Below, one piece after another: positions 41,182-51,732 of a DNA stretch of 64,000 bases. The notes below the pieces were generated by a model. The model was not told where the DNA came from and did not search any database. It saw nothing but the letters and a program-made list of their open reading frames with translations. The position numbers and the translations under genes are program-made. Origin of the DNA: Reyranella massiliensis 521 (GTDB lineage: Bacteria; Pseudomonadota; Alphaproteobacteria; Reyranellales; Reyranellaceae); assembly GCF_000312425.1 (NCBI RefSeq), contig NZ_HE997181.1, positions 2,208,260 through 2,272,259 of the forward strand, given 5' to 3'. Numbering within the stretch: position 1 is the stretch's first letter; every line of letters starts with the position of its first letter.

Positions 41182-41805
41182 CTAGAGCGGAGTCGGCGGG
41201 AGCATCCGGTCGATGGCCCGCATCCAGAGAGAACAGGACTCGGCAAATGACAGGCCATGCATTTCGCGCATCCGCGCCCAACTTTCGATATCCGTCAAAG
41301 CTTCCAGGGCAATCAGCATGTTCCTCCGCTCGACCTCGGAAAGGGTCGAGAGCTCGGGCCGATACATGATCTCGAGCCGGTGGATCGTCCGGTTGCGAGC
41401 GATGCGAAGCCGGGCCGTCAGCGCATCGTCCTCGTCGACATTGACTGTGAGCGCACGCCAGAGCGCGACACCGCGCTCACAGGTTCCCGCGCGAGTTTCC
41501 ACCTGGGACTTAATCCGGGTCGGGCGATCGCCGTCGACATCGCGGGCCGGCGCGAGGGCCGCAGCATGGGCAAGGCCATAGTCAGCCGCAGCGACGCGCA
41601 AGGTATGGAGGTCAGGAAAACGCTCGAAGATCGACCGCACCGAGTAGCCCGCCCTCTCCGCGATATCCGCTGCGGTCGGCATGGGCGCTTGCGGCCTTTC
41701 CCGCAACAAGGCGAGGTAGGCCTCGATAATCAGCTGCTTCGTCCGCTCGCTGCGCAGGCGGCGACCGTCGATCCGGGCAGGCTTGAGGGTGGCTGATATT
41801 GACAC
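41182..41805 (-). CDS. TetR-like transcriptional regulator, tandem copy 3 (first transcribed)
   Basis: This 207-residue protein opens with MSISATLKPARIDGRRLRS from a GTG start and has the TetR helix-turn-helix AADIAERAGYSVRSIFERFPDLHTL (about 43-67). Its C-terminal domain matches copies 1 and 2 (SWARMREMHGLSFAESCSLW). Being first in the minus-strand trio and having a near-palindrome 22 bases upstream, it is probably autoregulated (inference). The aminotransferase gene lies 128 bases upstream on the same strand. Confidence 0.8.
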   Translation of the reverse strand: MSISATLKPARIDGRRLRSERTKQLIIEAYLALLRERPQAPMPTAADIAERAGYSVRSIFERFPDLHTLRVAAADYGLAHAAALAPARDVDGDRPTRIKSQVETRAGTCERGVALWRALTVNVDEDDALTARLRIARNRTIHRLEIMYRPELSTLSEVERRNMLIALEALTDIESWARMREMHGLSFAESCSLWMRAIDRMLPPTPL

Positions 41806-41826
41806 GATCTCGTTGTCGACATGAAT

Positions 41827-41841
41827 AATGGCAATGCCAAT
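41827..41841. promoter_or_regulatory. candidate TetR-type operator
   Basis: The 15-base sequence aatggcaatgccaat contains the odd-centred palindrome tggca-a-tgcca style core (ggca/tgcc with flanking matching bases; one mismatch in the outer arms). It lies 22 bases upstream of the copy 3 GTG in an AT-rich gap. Position and symmetry suit autoregulation by one of the three regulators; this is inference. Confidence 0.35.
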
Positions 41842-41933
41842 GCAGTAATCTTACGCGCCGGCACTCTATATCGTCCCTAAGAAAATGTAACAATTGCAGC
41901 CTGAGCTCGCTAGACTGCAAATTGTGGTGATAT

Positions 41934-43647
<1,714 letters not shown>

Positions 43648-43702
43648 GGACCTGGCCTCAGGGGGCCGGAGACGTAACCACAAGTAGAGGGACGAACGAC
43701 AA

Positions 43703-45109
43703 ATGGATGCCAAGCAAGTTCTCGCGATGATCAAGGAAAAGGACGTCAAGTTCGTTGACTTCCGCTTCACCGATCCTCGCGGCAAGTGGCAGCATACGGC
43801 CCGCATGGCCTCTGCCACCGACGAGGGCACGTTCGTCGACGGCGTGATGTTCGACGGTTCGTCGATCGGTGGTTGGAAGGCGATCAACGATTCCGACATG
43901 ATCCTGATGCCGGATCCCTCGACCGCCGTGCTCGACCCCTTCACAGCGCAGACCACGCTGGTCGTGACCTGCGACGTCGTCGAGCCTTCGACCGGCCAGC
44001 TCTATGCCCGTTGCCCGCGCTCGACCGCCAAGCGCGCTGAGGCCTACATGAAGTCGTCCGGCGTTGGCGACACGGCCGTGTTCGGCCCCGAGCTCGAGTT
44101 CTTCGTGTTCGACGACGTGCGCTACGACGTCCAGATGGGCGGCAGCTTCTACTCGATCTCCTCGAACGAATCGCCGTGGAACAGCGGCGCCGTAATCGAG
44201 GGTGGCAACCTCGCTCATCGTCCGGGCGTCAAGGGTGGCTACTTCCCGGTGCAGCCGGTCGACACGCACAACGACCTGCGCGCCGAGATGATGTCGGTCT
44301 GCTCCGACATGGGCCTGGTCATGGAAATCCACCATCACGAAGTGGCGCCGGCGCAAAACGAACTCGGCTTCAAGTTCGACACGCTGGTGAAGACAGCCGA
44401 CAATGTGCAGAAGTACAAGTACACCCTGCACAACGTCGCCCACAGCTACGGCAAGTCGCTGACTTTCATGCCGAAGCCGCTCTACGGCGACAACGGCTCG
44501 GGCATGCACACCCACCAGTCGATCTGGAAGGACAACAAGCCGCTGTTCGCAGGCTCGGGCTATGCCGACCTGTCGGAGACGGCGCTGTACTACATCGGCG
44601 GCATCATCAAGCACGCCAAGGCGCTCAACGCCTTCTGCAACGCCAGCACCAACTCCTACAAGCGAGTCATTCCGGGCTTCGAGGCGCCGGTGCTTCTGGC
44701 CTACTCCTCGCGCAACCGTTCGGCGTCGTGCCGCATCCCCTACTCGGCTTCGCCGAAGGGCAAGCGCGTCGAAGTCCGCTTCCCGGACCCGTCGGCCAAT
44801 CCATACCTCGCCTTCGCGGCGATGCTGATGGCCGGCCTCGACGGCATCCAGAACAAGATCCATCCGGGCGATCCGATGGACAAGAACCTGTACGACCTGC
44901 CGCCGGAAGAGCTCTCCAAGGTTCCGACCGTCGCCGGTTCGCTGCGCGAGGCGCTGAATTCGCTCGACGCTGACCGCTCCTTCCTCACCAAGGGTGGCGT
45001 GTTCACCGACGACCAGATCGACGCCTACATGGAGCTCAAGTGGGAAGAGGTCTACAACTGGGAACACCAGCCGGCGCCGATCGAGTACAAGATGTACTAC
45101 TCGATCTGA
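43703..45109 (+). CDS. glnA: glutamine synthetase, type I
   Basis: Glutamine synthetase makes glutamine from glutamate, ammonia and ATP as a dodecamer. The 468-residue protein has [17 protein letters not shown], the metal-site [26 protein letters not shown] and [10 protein letters not shown] active-site blocks. The adenylylation site is Tyr397 in [10 protein letters not shown], marking the GSI-beta regulated form. It is co-transcribed with glnB and followed by a terminator. Confidence 0.98.
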   Translation: MDAKQVLAMIKEKDVKFVDFRFTDPRGKWQHTARMASATDEGTFVDGVMFDGSSIGGWKAINDSDMILMPDPSTAVLDPFTAQTTLVVTCDVVEPSTGQLYARCPRSTAKRAEAYMKSSGVGDTAVFGPELEFFVFDDVRYDVQMGGSFYSISSNESPWNSGAVIEGGNLAHRPGVKGGYFPVQPVDTHNDLRAEMMSVCSDMGLVMEIHHHEVAPAQNELGFKFDTLVKTADNVQKYKYTLHNVAHSYGKSLTFMPKPLYGDNGSGMHTHQSIWKDNKPLFAGSGYADLSETALYYIGGIIKHAKALNAFCNASTNSYKRVIPGFEAPVLLAYSSRNRSASCRIPYSASPKGKRVEVRFPDPSANPYLAFAAMLMAGLDGIQNKIHPGDPMDKNLYDLPPEELSKVPTVAGSLREALNSLDADRSFLTKGGVFTDDQIDAYMELKWEEVYNWEHQPAPIEYKMYYSI

Positions 45110-45132
45110 TCGTCCGATCTTTCGACTGATGG

Positions 45133-45164
45133 AAGGGCCTGCGAAAGCGGGCCCTTTCTGTTTG
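45133..45164 (+). terminator. glnA terminator
   Basis: A 10-base-pair stem (aagggcctgc / gcgggccctt, one G-U) with GAAA loop begins 24 bases after the glnA stop and is followed by tctgttt. It is a standard rho-independent terminator on the plus strand. Confidence 0.88.
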
Positions 45165-45215
45165 CCGGCATGCGTGCGACTCTCCTGCGCGAACAGACAC
45201 GAGGGACGAGACGCG

Positions 45216-46085
45216 ATGAGCGGCTGGATGGACGAAGCGATGAAGGATCTGCGCCCCTGGATCGGGCGCGTGCGCACGGTCGAGGACGATATCGGCATGA
45301 TGGCCGTCCGTCGGGTCGCTGCGACCTTCGACGTCGATCCCGACAGCATCAAACGGGGCGATGAATTGCCGCCGCATTGGTTCACGGTGTTCTTTGGCGA
45401 GACGATCCGCCAGGGCGAGCTGGGGCCCGACGGGCATCCCAACAAGGGCATCGTCCTGCCACCGATCCCGATGCCGCGCCGCATGGGTGCCGGTCGCCAG
45501 GTCAGGATCATGGCCTCCCTGCGCGCTGGCGAGCCAGCGGTAAAGAAGGCCGAAGTCGCCAACATCGTCCCCAAGACCGGCCGTTCGGGCGACATCTTCG
45601 TCCTGACCATGCGCCACACGATCGAGCAGAGCGGCAAGACGATTGCGGTCGATACGTTCGACGCCATCTACCGCCCTGCCGTACCGCCGGGACAGAAGAC
45701 CACGGCAACGGTGGCAACGCAGGCCCGAACGGACCATGCGTGGAACGACACGACCCCGCTCACCAACACGATCAACTTCCGCTACGGCGGCATCACCTGG
45801 AATGCGCACCGCATTCACTACGATGGCGACTACACGCGCAGCGAGGAAGGCTATCCCGCGATCGTATCGAACGGCGGCCTTTCCATGCATCTGATGGTCG
45901 ATGCCGCGCTCAAGCACGCAAAGGGCAAGCTCACCGGTTACACTGCCCGCCTCGTTCATCCGCTCTGGGTCGGCGACCTGATCGATGTGCGCGGCGAGGC
46001 GCAGAAGGACGGCAAGCTCAAGATCTGGGCCGCCGACAAGAACGGCGTGCTGTGCGGCGAGATGGACCTGGAGTTCGCGGCGTGA
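45216..46085 (+). CDS. MaoC/HTD2-type acyl-CoA hydratase (itaconyl/mesaconyl-CoA hydratase-like)
   Basis: This 289-residue protein is a double hot-dog hydratase of the FAS1-like/HTD2 group. The N-terminal half has DELPPHWFTVFFGE and LPPIPMPRRMGAGRQVRI. The C-terminal half has the catalytic-type NTINFRYGGITWNAHRIHYD (about 197-216), with the Asn/His pattern of hot-dog dehydratases. It resembles mesaconyl-C4-CoA and itaconyl-CoA hydratases. The ATG at 45216 has GAGGG ten bases upstream. Its stop overlaps the CoA-transferase start (GTGA), so the two act together. Substrate is inferred, not shown. Confidence 0.75.
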   Translation: MSGWMDEAMKDLRPWIGRVRTVEDDIGMMAVRRVAATFDVDPDSIKRGDELPPHWFTVFFGETIRQGELGPDGHPNKGIVLPPIPMPRRMGAGRQVRIMASLRAGEPAVKKAEVANIVPKTGRSGDIFVLTMRHTIEQSGKTIAVDTFDAIYRPAVPPGQKTTATVATQARTDHAWNDTTPLTNTINFRYGGITWNAHRIHYDGDYTRSEEGYPAIVSNGGLSMHLMVDAALKHAKGKLTGYTARLVHPLWVGDLIDVRGEAQKDGKLKIWAADKNGVLCGEMDLEFAA

Positions 46086-47272
46086 GTGGCCCGCTCGATG
46101 GCGTGCGCGTCGTCGACCTGACCACCGTCGTCGTCGGTCCGATCTGCACGCGTACCCTCGCCGACTACGGCGCCGAGGTAATCAAGGTCGAAGCGACGGG
46201 CGGCGACCTCCTGCGCACCATGGCGCAGGGCAGCCGCAATCCCGGCATGTCGGGCAAGTTCATCAACTTCAACCGCAACAAACGCTCCATCGTCCTCGAC
46301 CTCAAGAAACCGGAAGCGCTGGCGGCGCTCCACCGTCTGATTGAGAAGGCCGACGTATTCGTGAGCAACGTCCGGCCCGAGGGCCTCGCCCGCGCCGGCC
46401 TCGACCATACAAGCCTGGCACCGCGGAACCCGCGCCTGATCCACTGCTCGATCCTCGCGTTCGGCCGTGGCGGCCGCTACTACAACCGCCCTGCCTATGA
46501 TCCCATCGTGCAGAGCCTATCGGGAGTTGCCGGCACCCTGGAGCGTGCGACCGGCGAACCGCGCTTCGTGCCGATGGTCATGAGCGATCACACGACCGGC
46601 CTGATCGCCGCCCAGTGCATCGGCTTCGCCCTCTATCGCCGCGAGAAGACTGGCCGTGGCGAGGCTATCGACGTGCCCATGCTGGAAAACATGGCGTCCT
46701 TCGTCTCCAGCGAGCATCTCGGCGCAGCGACCTTCGACCCGCCGGTCGGCCCCAGCGGCGACGGTCGGCTGTTGAGCCCAGACTACAGGCCCCTGCCCAC
46801 CCAGGACGGCTACATCACCGTCGGCCCCAACACCAATCCGCAGGCCTTCGCCTTCTTCGATGCCATCGGCCGGCCGGAACTCAAGAAGGATCCCCGTTTC
46901 GACAGCGCCGCCTCGCGTACCGCGAATGCCGCCGCCTACTTCGAGGTTCGCAAAGAAGGCCTGGCTCAGAAGACCACGGCCGAGTGGCTGGAGATATTCG
47001 ACCGGCTCGATGTGCCGGCGGCACGTTACAATTCAATCGACGATCTGCTGACCGATCCGCATCTCGACGATGTGGGATTCTTCCAGGCCGAGGACCATCC
47101 GAGCGAAGGCCGCATCCGCCGCTCGCGTCGTGCCAACACCTTCTCGGGTGGCGAACGCGCCACGGAAACGCACGCACCGCGACTTGGAGAGCATACCGAC
47201 GCGGTGCTGGCCGAGGTCGGCTACAGCGTCGCCGAAATCGATGCCCTGCGCAGAGCAGGAGCTGTCCGCTGA
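46082..47272 (+). CDS. family III CoA-transferase (CaiB/BaiF type)
   Basis: CaiB/BaiF enzymes move CoA between carboxylic acids through an acyl-aspartyl intermediate. The 396-residue protein begins MSGPLDGVRVVDLTTVVVGP. It has the EVIKVEATGGDLLR and NRNKRSIVLDLKKPEAL blocks and the likely catalytic Asp169 in PMVMSDHTTGL, at the same position as formyl-CoA transferase Asp169. The GTG start overlaps the upstream hydratase stop by four bases. The pair resembles itaconate or mesaconate CoA-transferase with its hydratase. Confidence 0.88.
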   Translation: MSGPLDGVRVVDLTTVVVGPICTRTLADYGAEVIKVEATGGDLLRTMAQGSRNPGMSGKFINFNRNKRSIVLDLKKPEALAALHRLIEKADVFVSNVRPEGLARAGLDHTSLAPRNPRLIHCSILAFGRGGRYYNRPAYDPIVQSLSGVAGTLERATGEPRFVPMVMSDHTTGLIAAQCIGFALYRREKTGRGEAIDVPMLENMASFVSSEHLGAATFDPPVGPSGDGRLLSPDYRPLPTQDGYITVGPNTNPQAFAFFDAIGRPELKKDPRFDSAASRTANAAAYFEVRKEGLAQKTTAEWLEIFDRLDVPAARYNSIDDLLTDPHLDDVGFFQAEDHPSEGRIRRSRRANTFSGGERATETHAPRLGEHTDAVLAEVGYSVAEIDALRRAGAVR

Positions 47273-47291
47273 GCGATCAGACCAACGAGCG

Positions 47292-48131
47292 TCAGACTGG
47301 GCGGTCGCCCTCGATCAGTACGCGCTGCATGATTCGGGTCTCGCCCACCGGATAGTCGATCACCACTCGATGCATCGTGGCGCGGTTGTCCCACACCACG
47401 ATGTCGCCGACGCTCCAGACATGGCCATGGTGATGCCGCGGCTTGCGCGCTTCCTCGGCGAGTTCGTCGAGCAGGTCGTCGCTTTCCGCCCGCTCCAGCC
47501 CGACGATCCGGTCCAATCGGTTCGGGTTCAGGTAGAGCGCCTTGCGGCCGGTCTCGGGGTGCGTCCGCACGAGGGGATGCTCGACGTCGGGCGTCTCCGC
47601 AATCTCCTCCGGCGTGCGCGCCGATGGCCGGTTGCGCGCCCGTGGCGTGTCGTAGCCATGGATCGCGCGCAGCCCGTCGATGCGCTTGCGCGTGGCTTCC
47701 GGCAGGGTCTCGTAGACCGAGTGCATGTTACAGAACCAGGTAGCCCCGCCGCGGCTCGGAATCTCGATGCCGTGCAGGAGCGTCGCCTTGGCCGGTATCG
47801 CAAAGTACGAATCGTCCGTGTGCCAGTCCTCGGCCCGGATAGCGGTCTTGTCGGTTGTGCCATCGGGCATAAGCGTGCTGACCATGATCGACACGTCCGG
47901 CACACCGCCGCTGCGCTTGTAACGCAGGAGCTGCTTCTGCGGCGCGCCGAAGGCCGTCGAAAAAACGCGGGTCTGTTCCGATGTCATGCGCTCGCCCGGC
48001 ACGACGACCAGGAGATGTTCGGCCAGCGCCCGGTTGAGCTTGGCAGCGACGGCGGGCTCGTTGGCGCTGGCGCGATCGAGTCCTTCAATACGGACGCCCA
48101 GCGGCGCGTCGAGGGGAATGACTTCCATCAT
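47292..48131 (-). CDS. TauD/TfdA-family 2-oxoglutarate dioxygenase
   Basis: This is a non-haem Fe(II)/2-oxoglutarate-dependent oxygenase of 279 residues. The iron facial triad is visible as His104-Asp106 (EDWHTDDSYF) and His254 (WDNRATMHRV), with Arg266/Arg270 for 2-oxoglutarate near the C-terminus. Taurine, alkylsulfonate and 2,4-D are substrates in this family; nothing here fixes one. It is convergent with the CoA-transferase gene (19-base gap). No ribosome site is obvious before the ATG; an adjacent second ATG is equally possible. Confidence 0.85.
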   Translation of the reverse strand: MMEVIPLDAPLGVRIEGLDRASANEPAVAAKLNRALAEHLLVVVPGERMTSEQTRVFSTAFGAPQKQLLRYKRSGGVPDVSIMVSTLMPDGTTDKTAIRAEDWHTDDSYFAIPAKATLLHGIEIPSRGGATWFCNMHSVYETLPEATRKRIDGLRAIHGYDTPRARNRPSARTPEEIAETPDVEHPLVRTHPETGRKALYLNPNRLDRIVGLERAESDDLLDELAEEARKPRHHHGHVWSVGDIVVWDNRATMHRVVIDYPVGETRIMQRVLIEGDRPV

Positions 48132-48140
48132 GAAAGAAAC

Positions 48141-48656
48141 CTAGCGCGATGTGACACCGGAAACCAATTCCACCAGCCAGGCTTTCGCTCGTCGGATTGC
48201 ATTCGCTGCCGCCTGCCAGGCAGGCAGCGCGCGAACGAAGCCGTAGACCCGATCGCGGAAGTCGAACAGCCAAGTCTCCGCCCGCAGGTACCAGGACAAC
48301 TGCAGCAGCGTCGGCCGCAGGATCTTGTAAAGTCGCGCCACCAGTGCCGTCGCCACGACCTTGCCAAGCATGATCGCTCCGGTCGCCAGCACGAACTTGC
48401 CCTGCATCGCAAACCAGACCGCCGCGAGCTTGACTGGCAGCACCAAAGTCGAGGGCGCAGCAAAAGCGATCAAGGCTGCCCATGGCGGCAGGCCGGCGAG
48501 CCAGCCCTCGATCCGGGCGATCGGCGGCCAGCGTGCAATCGCGGCCATCGCAAGGCCGAGATAGTGGAGAAGAACATCCTCGAAGAAGACGATCGCCGCC
48601 GCGACCGGCACGAGCAGGAGTTCAAGGGCGCGTTTGAGGTGGCGCTTCATCGGCAT
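48141..48656 (-). CDS. hypothetical membrane protein
   Basis: This 171-residue protein of unknown function begins MPMKRHLKRALELLLVPVAA and has about three hydrophobic segments: residues 12-40, 57-85 (PPWAALIAFAAPSTLVLPVK) and 88-110. The C-terminal half is amphipathic and Trp-rich (WYLRAETWLFDFRDRVYGF) with a basic end. It sits upstream of the dioxygenase on the same strand with a 9-base gap, so co-transcription is likely. I recognise no named family. Confidence 0.6.
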   Translation of the reverse strand: MPMKRHLKRALELLLVPVAAAIVFFEDVLLHYLGLAMAAIARWPPIARIEGWLAGLPPWAALIAFAAPSTLVLPVKLAAVWFAMQGKFVLATGAIMLGKVVATALVARLYKILRPTLLQLSWYLRAETWLFDFRDRVYGFVRALPAWQAAANAIRRAKAWLVELVSGVTSR

Positions 48657-48695
48657 GTAATCTAAGCGCCGGATCCTGGCTTTTCAGTGGTCATT

Positions 48696-49745
48696 ATGTT
48701 CACGCGTCGTACCCTCGCCCACCTGGTGGCGGCTGCCGCCGTCACCTCCACCCCTGCTCTGGCCCAGAACCGGCCGCCGCTGTCGCGAATCGCCTTCGGC
48801 TCCTGCGCCAACCAGAACATGGACCAGCCGATCTGGGACGCCGTGCTGTCCTACCGGCCCGATCTCTTCATCTTCTGCGGCGACAATGTCTACGGCGACT
48901 TCAATTCCGCCGATGCAGCCAATCTGAAGCGTGCCTACGAGGAAGCGGGAAAAGTCACGGGCTATGCCAGGCTGCGCGACACGGTGGGCCATCTCGCCGT
49001 CTGGGACGACCACGATTATGGCCTCAACGATGGCGGCATTGAGTTCGCGCACAAGGCCGCGTCCAAGGAGCTGTTCCTCGATTTCTGGAACGCACCCGCC
49101 ACCGACATCCGGCGCAAGCGCGACGGCATCTACGACTCGCGGATCATCGGGCCGCCGGGCATGCGCGTGCAGGTCATCCTCCTTGACGTGCGCTGGTTCC
49201 GTTCTCCCTTGAAGATTACCGACCAGCGCGGCGCGCCGGGCAAGGAACGCTACCTGCCCGATCCCGATCCGGCCAAGACCATGCTGGGTCCCGTGCAGTG
49301 GGCGTGGCTGGCCGAGGAGCTGCGCAAGCCTGCCGAGTTGCGGCTGATCGTGTCGAGCACCCAGGTGCTGGCCGAGGGCCATGGCTGGGAGCGCTGGGGC
49401 AACATGCCCTTGGAGAAGCAGAAGCTGATCGACACGATCCGCGCCAGCGGCGCCAAGGGCGTTGTCCTGCTCTCCGGCGACCGCCATATCGGCGCGCTCT
49501 ATCGCGAGACGCCGGCCGACCTCTACCCGCTGTACGAGACCACTTCGAGCGGCCTCAACATGGTCTACTGGGCCGCCAAGGAAGCCGGCCCCAACCGGCT
49601 GGGAGCCCTCTACGCCGCGGCCAATTTCGGCGTGGTCGATGTCGACTGGTGGGAACGCAAGCTCGTACTGGCCCTGCGCGACGATGGCGGCAATACCCGC
49701 CGCGCCGTCGAGATCGCTTTCGACACGTTGGACATCGCCACCTGA
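48696..49745 (+). CDS. PhoD-like phosphodiesterase/alkaline phosphatase D family protein
   Basis: The 349-residue protein is a predicted exported metallophosphatase of the PhoD-like group. A twin-arginine type leader MFTRRTLAHLVAAAAVTSTPALA suggests Tat export. The metallophosphatase motifs are GSCANQ, FCGDNVYGDF, VWDDHDYGLND, LDVRWFR, SSTQVLAEGH and LSGDRHIGALY, giving the metal ligands in order. It is likely to release phosphate from esters or phosphodiesters in the periplasm. ATG at 48696 is chosen over a GTG three codons upstream. It is convergent with the next gene (9-base gap). Confidence 0.85.
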   Translation: MFTRRTLAHLVAAAAVTSTPALAQNRPPLSRIAFGSCANQNMDQPIWDAVLSYRPDLFIFCGDNVYGDFNSADAANLKRAYEEAGKVTGYARLRDTVGHLAVWDDHDYGLNDGGIEFAHKAASKELFLDFWNAPATDIRRKRDGIYDSRIIGPPGMRVQVILLDVRWFRSPLKITDQRGAPGKERYLPDPDPAKTMLGPVQWAWLAEELRKPAELRLIVSSTQVLAEGHGWERWGNMPLEKQKLIDTIRASGAKGVVLLSGDRHIGALYRETPADLYPLYETTSSGLNMVYWAAKEAGPNRLGALYAAANFGVVDVDWWERKLVLALRDDGGNTRRAVEIAFDTLDIAT

Positions 49746-49754
49746 GTCGCCGAC

Positions 49755-50720
49755 CTAGTCGAGTCGCACGCCCAGTTCCTTGATGATTGCCGACCAGCGC
49801 GCGGTTTCTTCGCGGATCAGGGTTGCTGTCTCCTTGCGGCCGCGGAAGATCGGGAAGTAGCCGAGGCTCACGAGCAGCGCACTGACTTCGGGGTCGGCGA
49901 CGGCCTGGCGGTAGGCTCCTTCCAGTTTGTCGAGAACGGCGGCCGGCGTCTGGGCCGGCGCGACGACACCCTGCCAGGCGGAGACGGTGAGGTTGGGCCA
50001 GCCCTGCTCCACGGCGGTCATGACGTCCGGCAGCGCCGGATGACGCTCGCGCGAGAGCACGGCAATGATGCGGACTTTGCCCGCATCCACCTGGCCCTTG
50101 TACATGCCGAAGCTCGAGATCATGAGCTGGACGCGACCGCCCAGCATGTCGGCTAGCGCCGGTCCGCCACCACGATACGGCACGTGCAGAAAGTCGATCC
50201 CAGTCTGGCGCTTCACCACCTCGAAGCTCAGATGATCGACACTGCCGAGGCCGCCCGAACCGAAGTTCAGCTTGCCGGGCTGCTCCTTCGCCAGCGCCAC
50301 AAGCTCCTTGAGATTCTTCGCCGGCAGATCGGCCGGGATCGCGAGCACGACCGCCGAATCGGCAACGGTGCAGATTGGCGCGAGATCGCGCTCCACGTTG
50401 GTCGTCAGGCTGCGATAGAGCAGTGGATTGGTGACGACGACACTGCTGTTCACATAGCCGATCGTGTAGCCGTCGGGCGGGCTCTTGGCGACCAGTTCAA
50501 GGCCGACGCCACCATTGGCGCCACCACGATTATCGACCACGACGGACTGGCCGAGCGACGACTGGACCTTCGCCGCGAGCGGGCGTGCGACGAGGTCCGT
50601 GCCGCCGCCGGGCGGAAAGCCGACGACGACCTTCACGGGGCGGGACGGATACTCCTCGCCCCAGGCGGCAGCGAAGGGCACGCCCCCGAGAACGGCGGCG
50701 AGCAGGCTCCGGCGATGCAT
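49755..50720 (-). CDS. Bug/TctC-family tripartite tricarboxylate transporter substrate-binding protein
   Basis: This is a periplasmic solute receptor of the Bug (TctC) family. The 321-residue protein has a signal peptide MHRRSLLAAVLGGVPFAAAWG and then the family start YPSRPVKVVVGFPPGGGTDLVARPLA. Later blocks are VDNRGGANGGVG, KSPPDGYTIGYV, and HVPYRGGGPALADMLGGRVQLM. The GGAGG site six bases before ATG 50720 sets the start. No TctA/TctB membrane genes are nearby, so it is an orphan receptor; the ligand is probably a small carboxylate or similar, unknown. It shares its strand with the dioxygenase upstream. Confidence 0.9.
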   Translation of the reverse strand: MHRRSLLAAVLGGVPFAAAWGEEYPSRPVKVVVGFPPGGGTDLVARPLAAKVQSSLGQSVVVDNRGGANGGVGLELVAKSPPDGYTIGYVNSSVVVTNPLLYRSLTTNVERDLAPICTVADSAVVLAIPADLPAKNLKELVALAKEQPGKLNFGSGGLGSVDHLSFEVVKRQTGIDFLHVPYRGGGPALADMLGGRVQLMISSFGMYKGQVDAGKVRIIAVLSRERHPALPDVMTAVEQGWPNLTVSAWQGVVAPAQTPAAVLDKLEGAYRQAVADPEVSALLVSLGYFPIFRGRKETATLIREETARWSAIIKELGVRLD

Positions 50721-50791
50721 GGCATTCCTCCCATATTGCCGGCTCATTCGAGCCGGACTTATCGTTCTTCAGTTTTATTCGGGACCGAAGT

Positions 50792-51682
50792 TCAGGCCGC
50801 TTCGGCCTGTTCCACGGTGGGACGGTCGCCGCCCAGGGTCGTGCGACGCATGTCGCGCACCTCGTTGCGGTCGAAGCGCTTGGCGCGATGCATGGTGGTG
50901 CGGTTGTCCCACATCACCAGATCGTACTGCCGCCATTGATGGGAGTAGACGAACTCCCGCTGCGTCGCGTGTTCGGTCAGTTCGCACAGGTAGGAACGCG
51001 CCTCCGGGATTGTCCAACCGACGATGGCGCCGGCATGGGACGACAGGAATAGCGACTTGCGCCCCGTCACCGGGTGGGTCCGCACGAGGCGCTGACGCAC
51101 CGGCTTGAAGTTGGCGATCTCCTCCGGCGTGAGATCGGTGAAGCCGACGGCGGCGCGCGAATAGATCAGCGAATGCTCACAGATCAGGTCCTCGACCTCG
51201 GCCTTCGTACGGTCGTCCAATGCATCGTACGCGGCGCGCATGTCGGCAAAGTCGGTGTTACCGCCCCAAGACGGAATGGCACGCGCCGACAGGGCCGAAA
51301 ACTTCGCTGGGATCACCGCATAGGAGCTGTCGGAATGCCAGAGCCGGTCGCCCAGCTTGAAGAACCACTGCCGGTCGTCGGCCGATATGACCTTGCCGTC
51401 CTTGGTCAGGTTGGAAAGGTCGCTGATACCGGTTCCGAGCCTGCTTTCTGTCGTCTTGCGAATATTCCCGGGCTTCTCCTTGACCTCGAGCTCTCCGAAA
51501 TTCCTGGTGAACTCGACCTGCTGCTCGTCGGTAATGTTCTGATCGCGGAAGACGAGCACCCCGTATCGGTTCATGCCCTCCTCGATCGCGACCGCTTCAT
51601 TGCGGCTGAGCGGCTTTGTCAGATCGACGCCGGAAACCTCTCCGGCGAAGACGGGATGGATCTGAGTGATGGTCGGCGCCAT
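50792..51682 (-). CDS. TauD/TfdA-family 2-oxoglutarate dioxygenase
   Basis: This 296-residue Fe(II)/2-oxoglutarate oxygenase shows His116-Asp118 (DRLWHSDSSY) and distal His265 (WDNRTTMHRA), with Arg276/Arg279 as 2-oxoglutarate ligands. The HPVTGRKSLFLSSHAGAIVG block is typical of the TfdA (2,4-D dioxygenase) side of the family. ATG at 51682 has AAGGA nine bases before it and is preferred over an ATG three codons upstream. It is divergent from a GntR regulator across a gap holding a palindrome, and is followed by a Bug receptor gene, suggesting uptake plus oxidation of one compound. Confidence 0.87.
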   Translation of the reverse strand: MAPTITQIHPVFAGEVSGVDLTKPLSRNEAVAIEEGMNRYGVLVFRDQNITDEQQVEFTRNFGELEVKEKPGNIRKTTESRLGTGISDLSNLTKDGKVISADDRQWFFKLGDRLWHSDSSYAVIPAKFSALSARAIPSWGGNTDFADMRAAYDALDDRTKAEVEDLICEHSLIYSRAAVGFTDLTPEEIANFKPVRQRLVRTHPVTGRKSLFLSSHAGAIVGWTIPEARSYLCELTEHATQREFVYSHQWRQYDLVMWDNRTTMHRAKRFDRNEVRDMRRTTLGGDRPTVEQAEAA

Positions 51683-51713
51683 GGCGGCCATTCCTTCCCT
51701 AAATTCGGTTTTT

Positions 51714-51723
51714 TGTTATAACA
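51714..51723. promoter_or_regulatory. candidate GntR operator between divergent genes
   Basis: The perfect 10-base palindrome tgttataaca lies in the 50-base gap between the dioxygenase and the GntR gene, followed by catatg. It overlaps TATAAC-like -10 hexamers on both strands. Location suggests it is the binding site of the FCD-type GntR regulator, controlling both genes; this is inference. Confidence 0.45.
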
Positions 51724-51732
51724 TATGACAGG

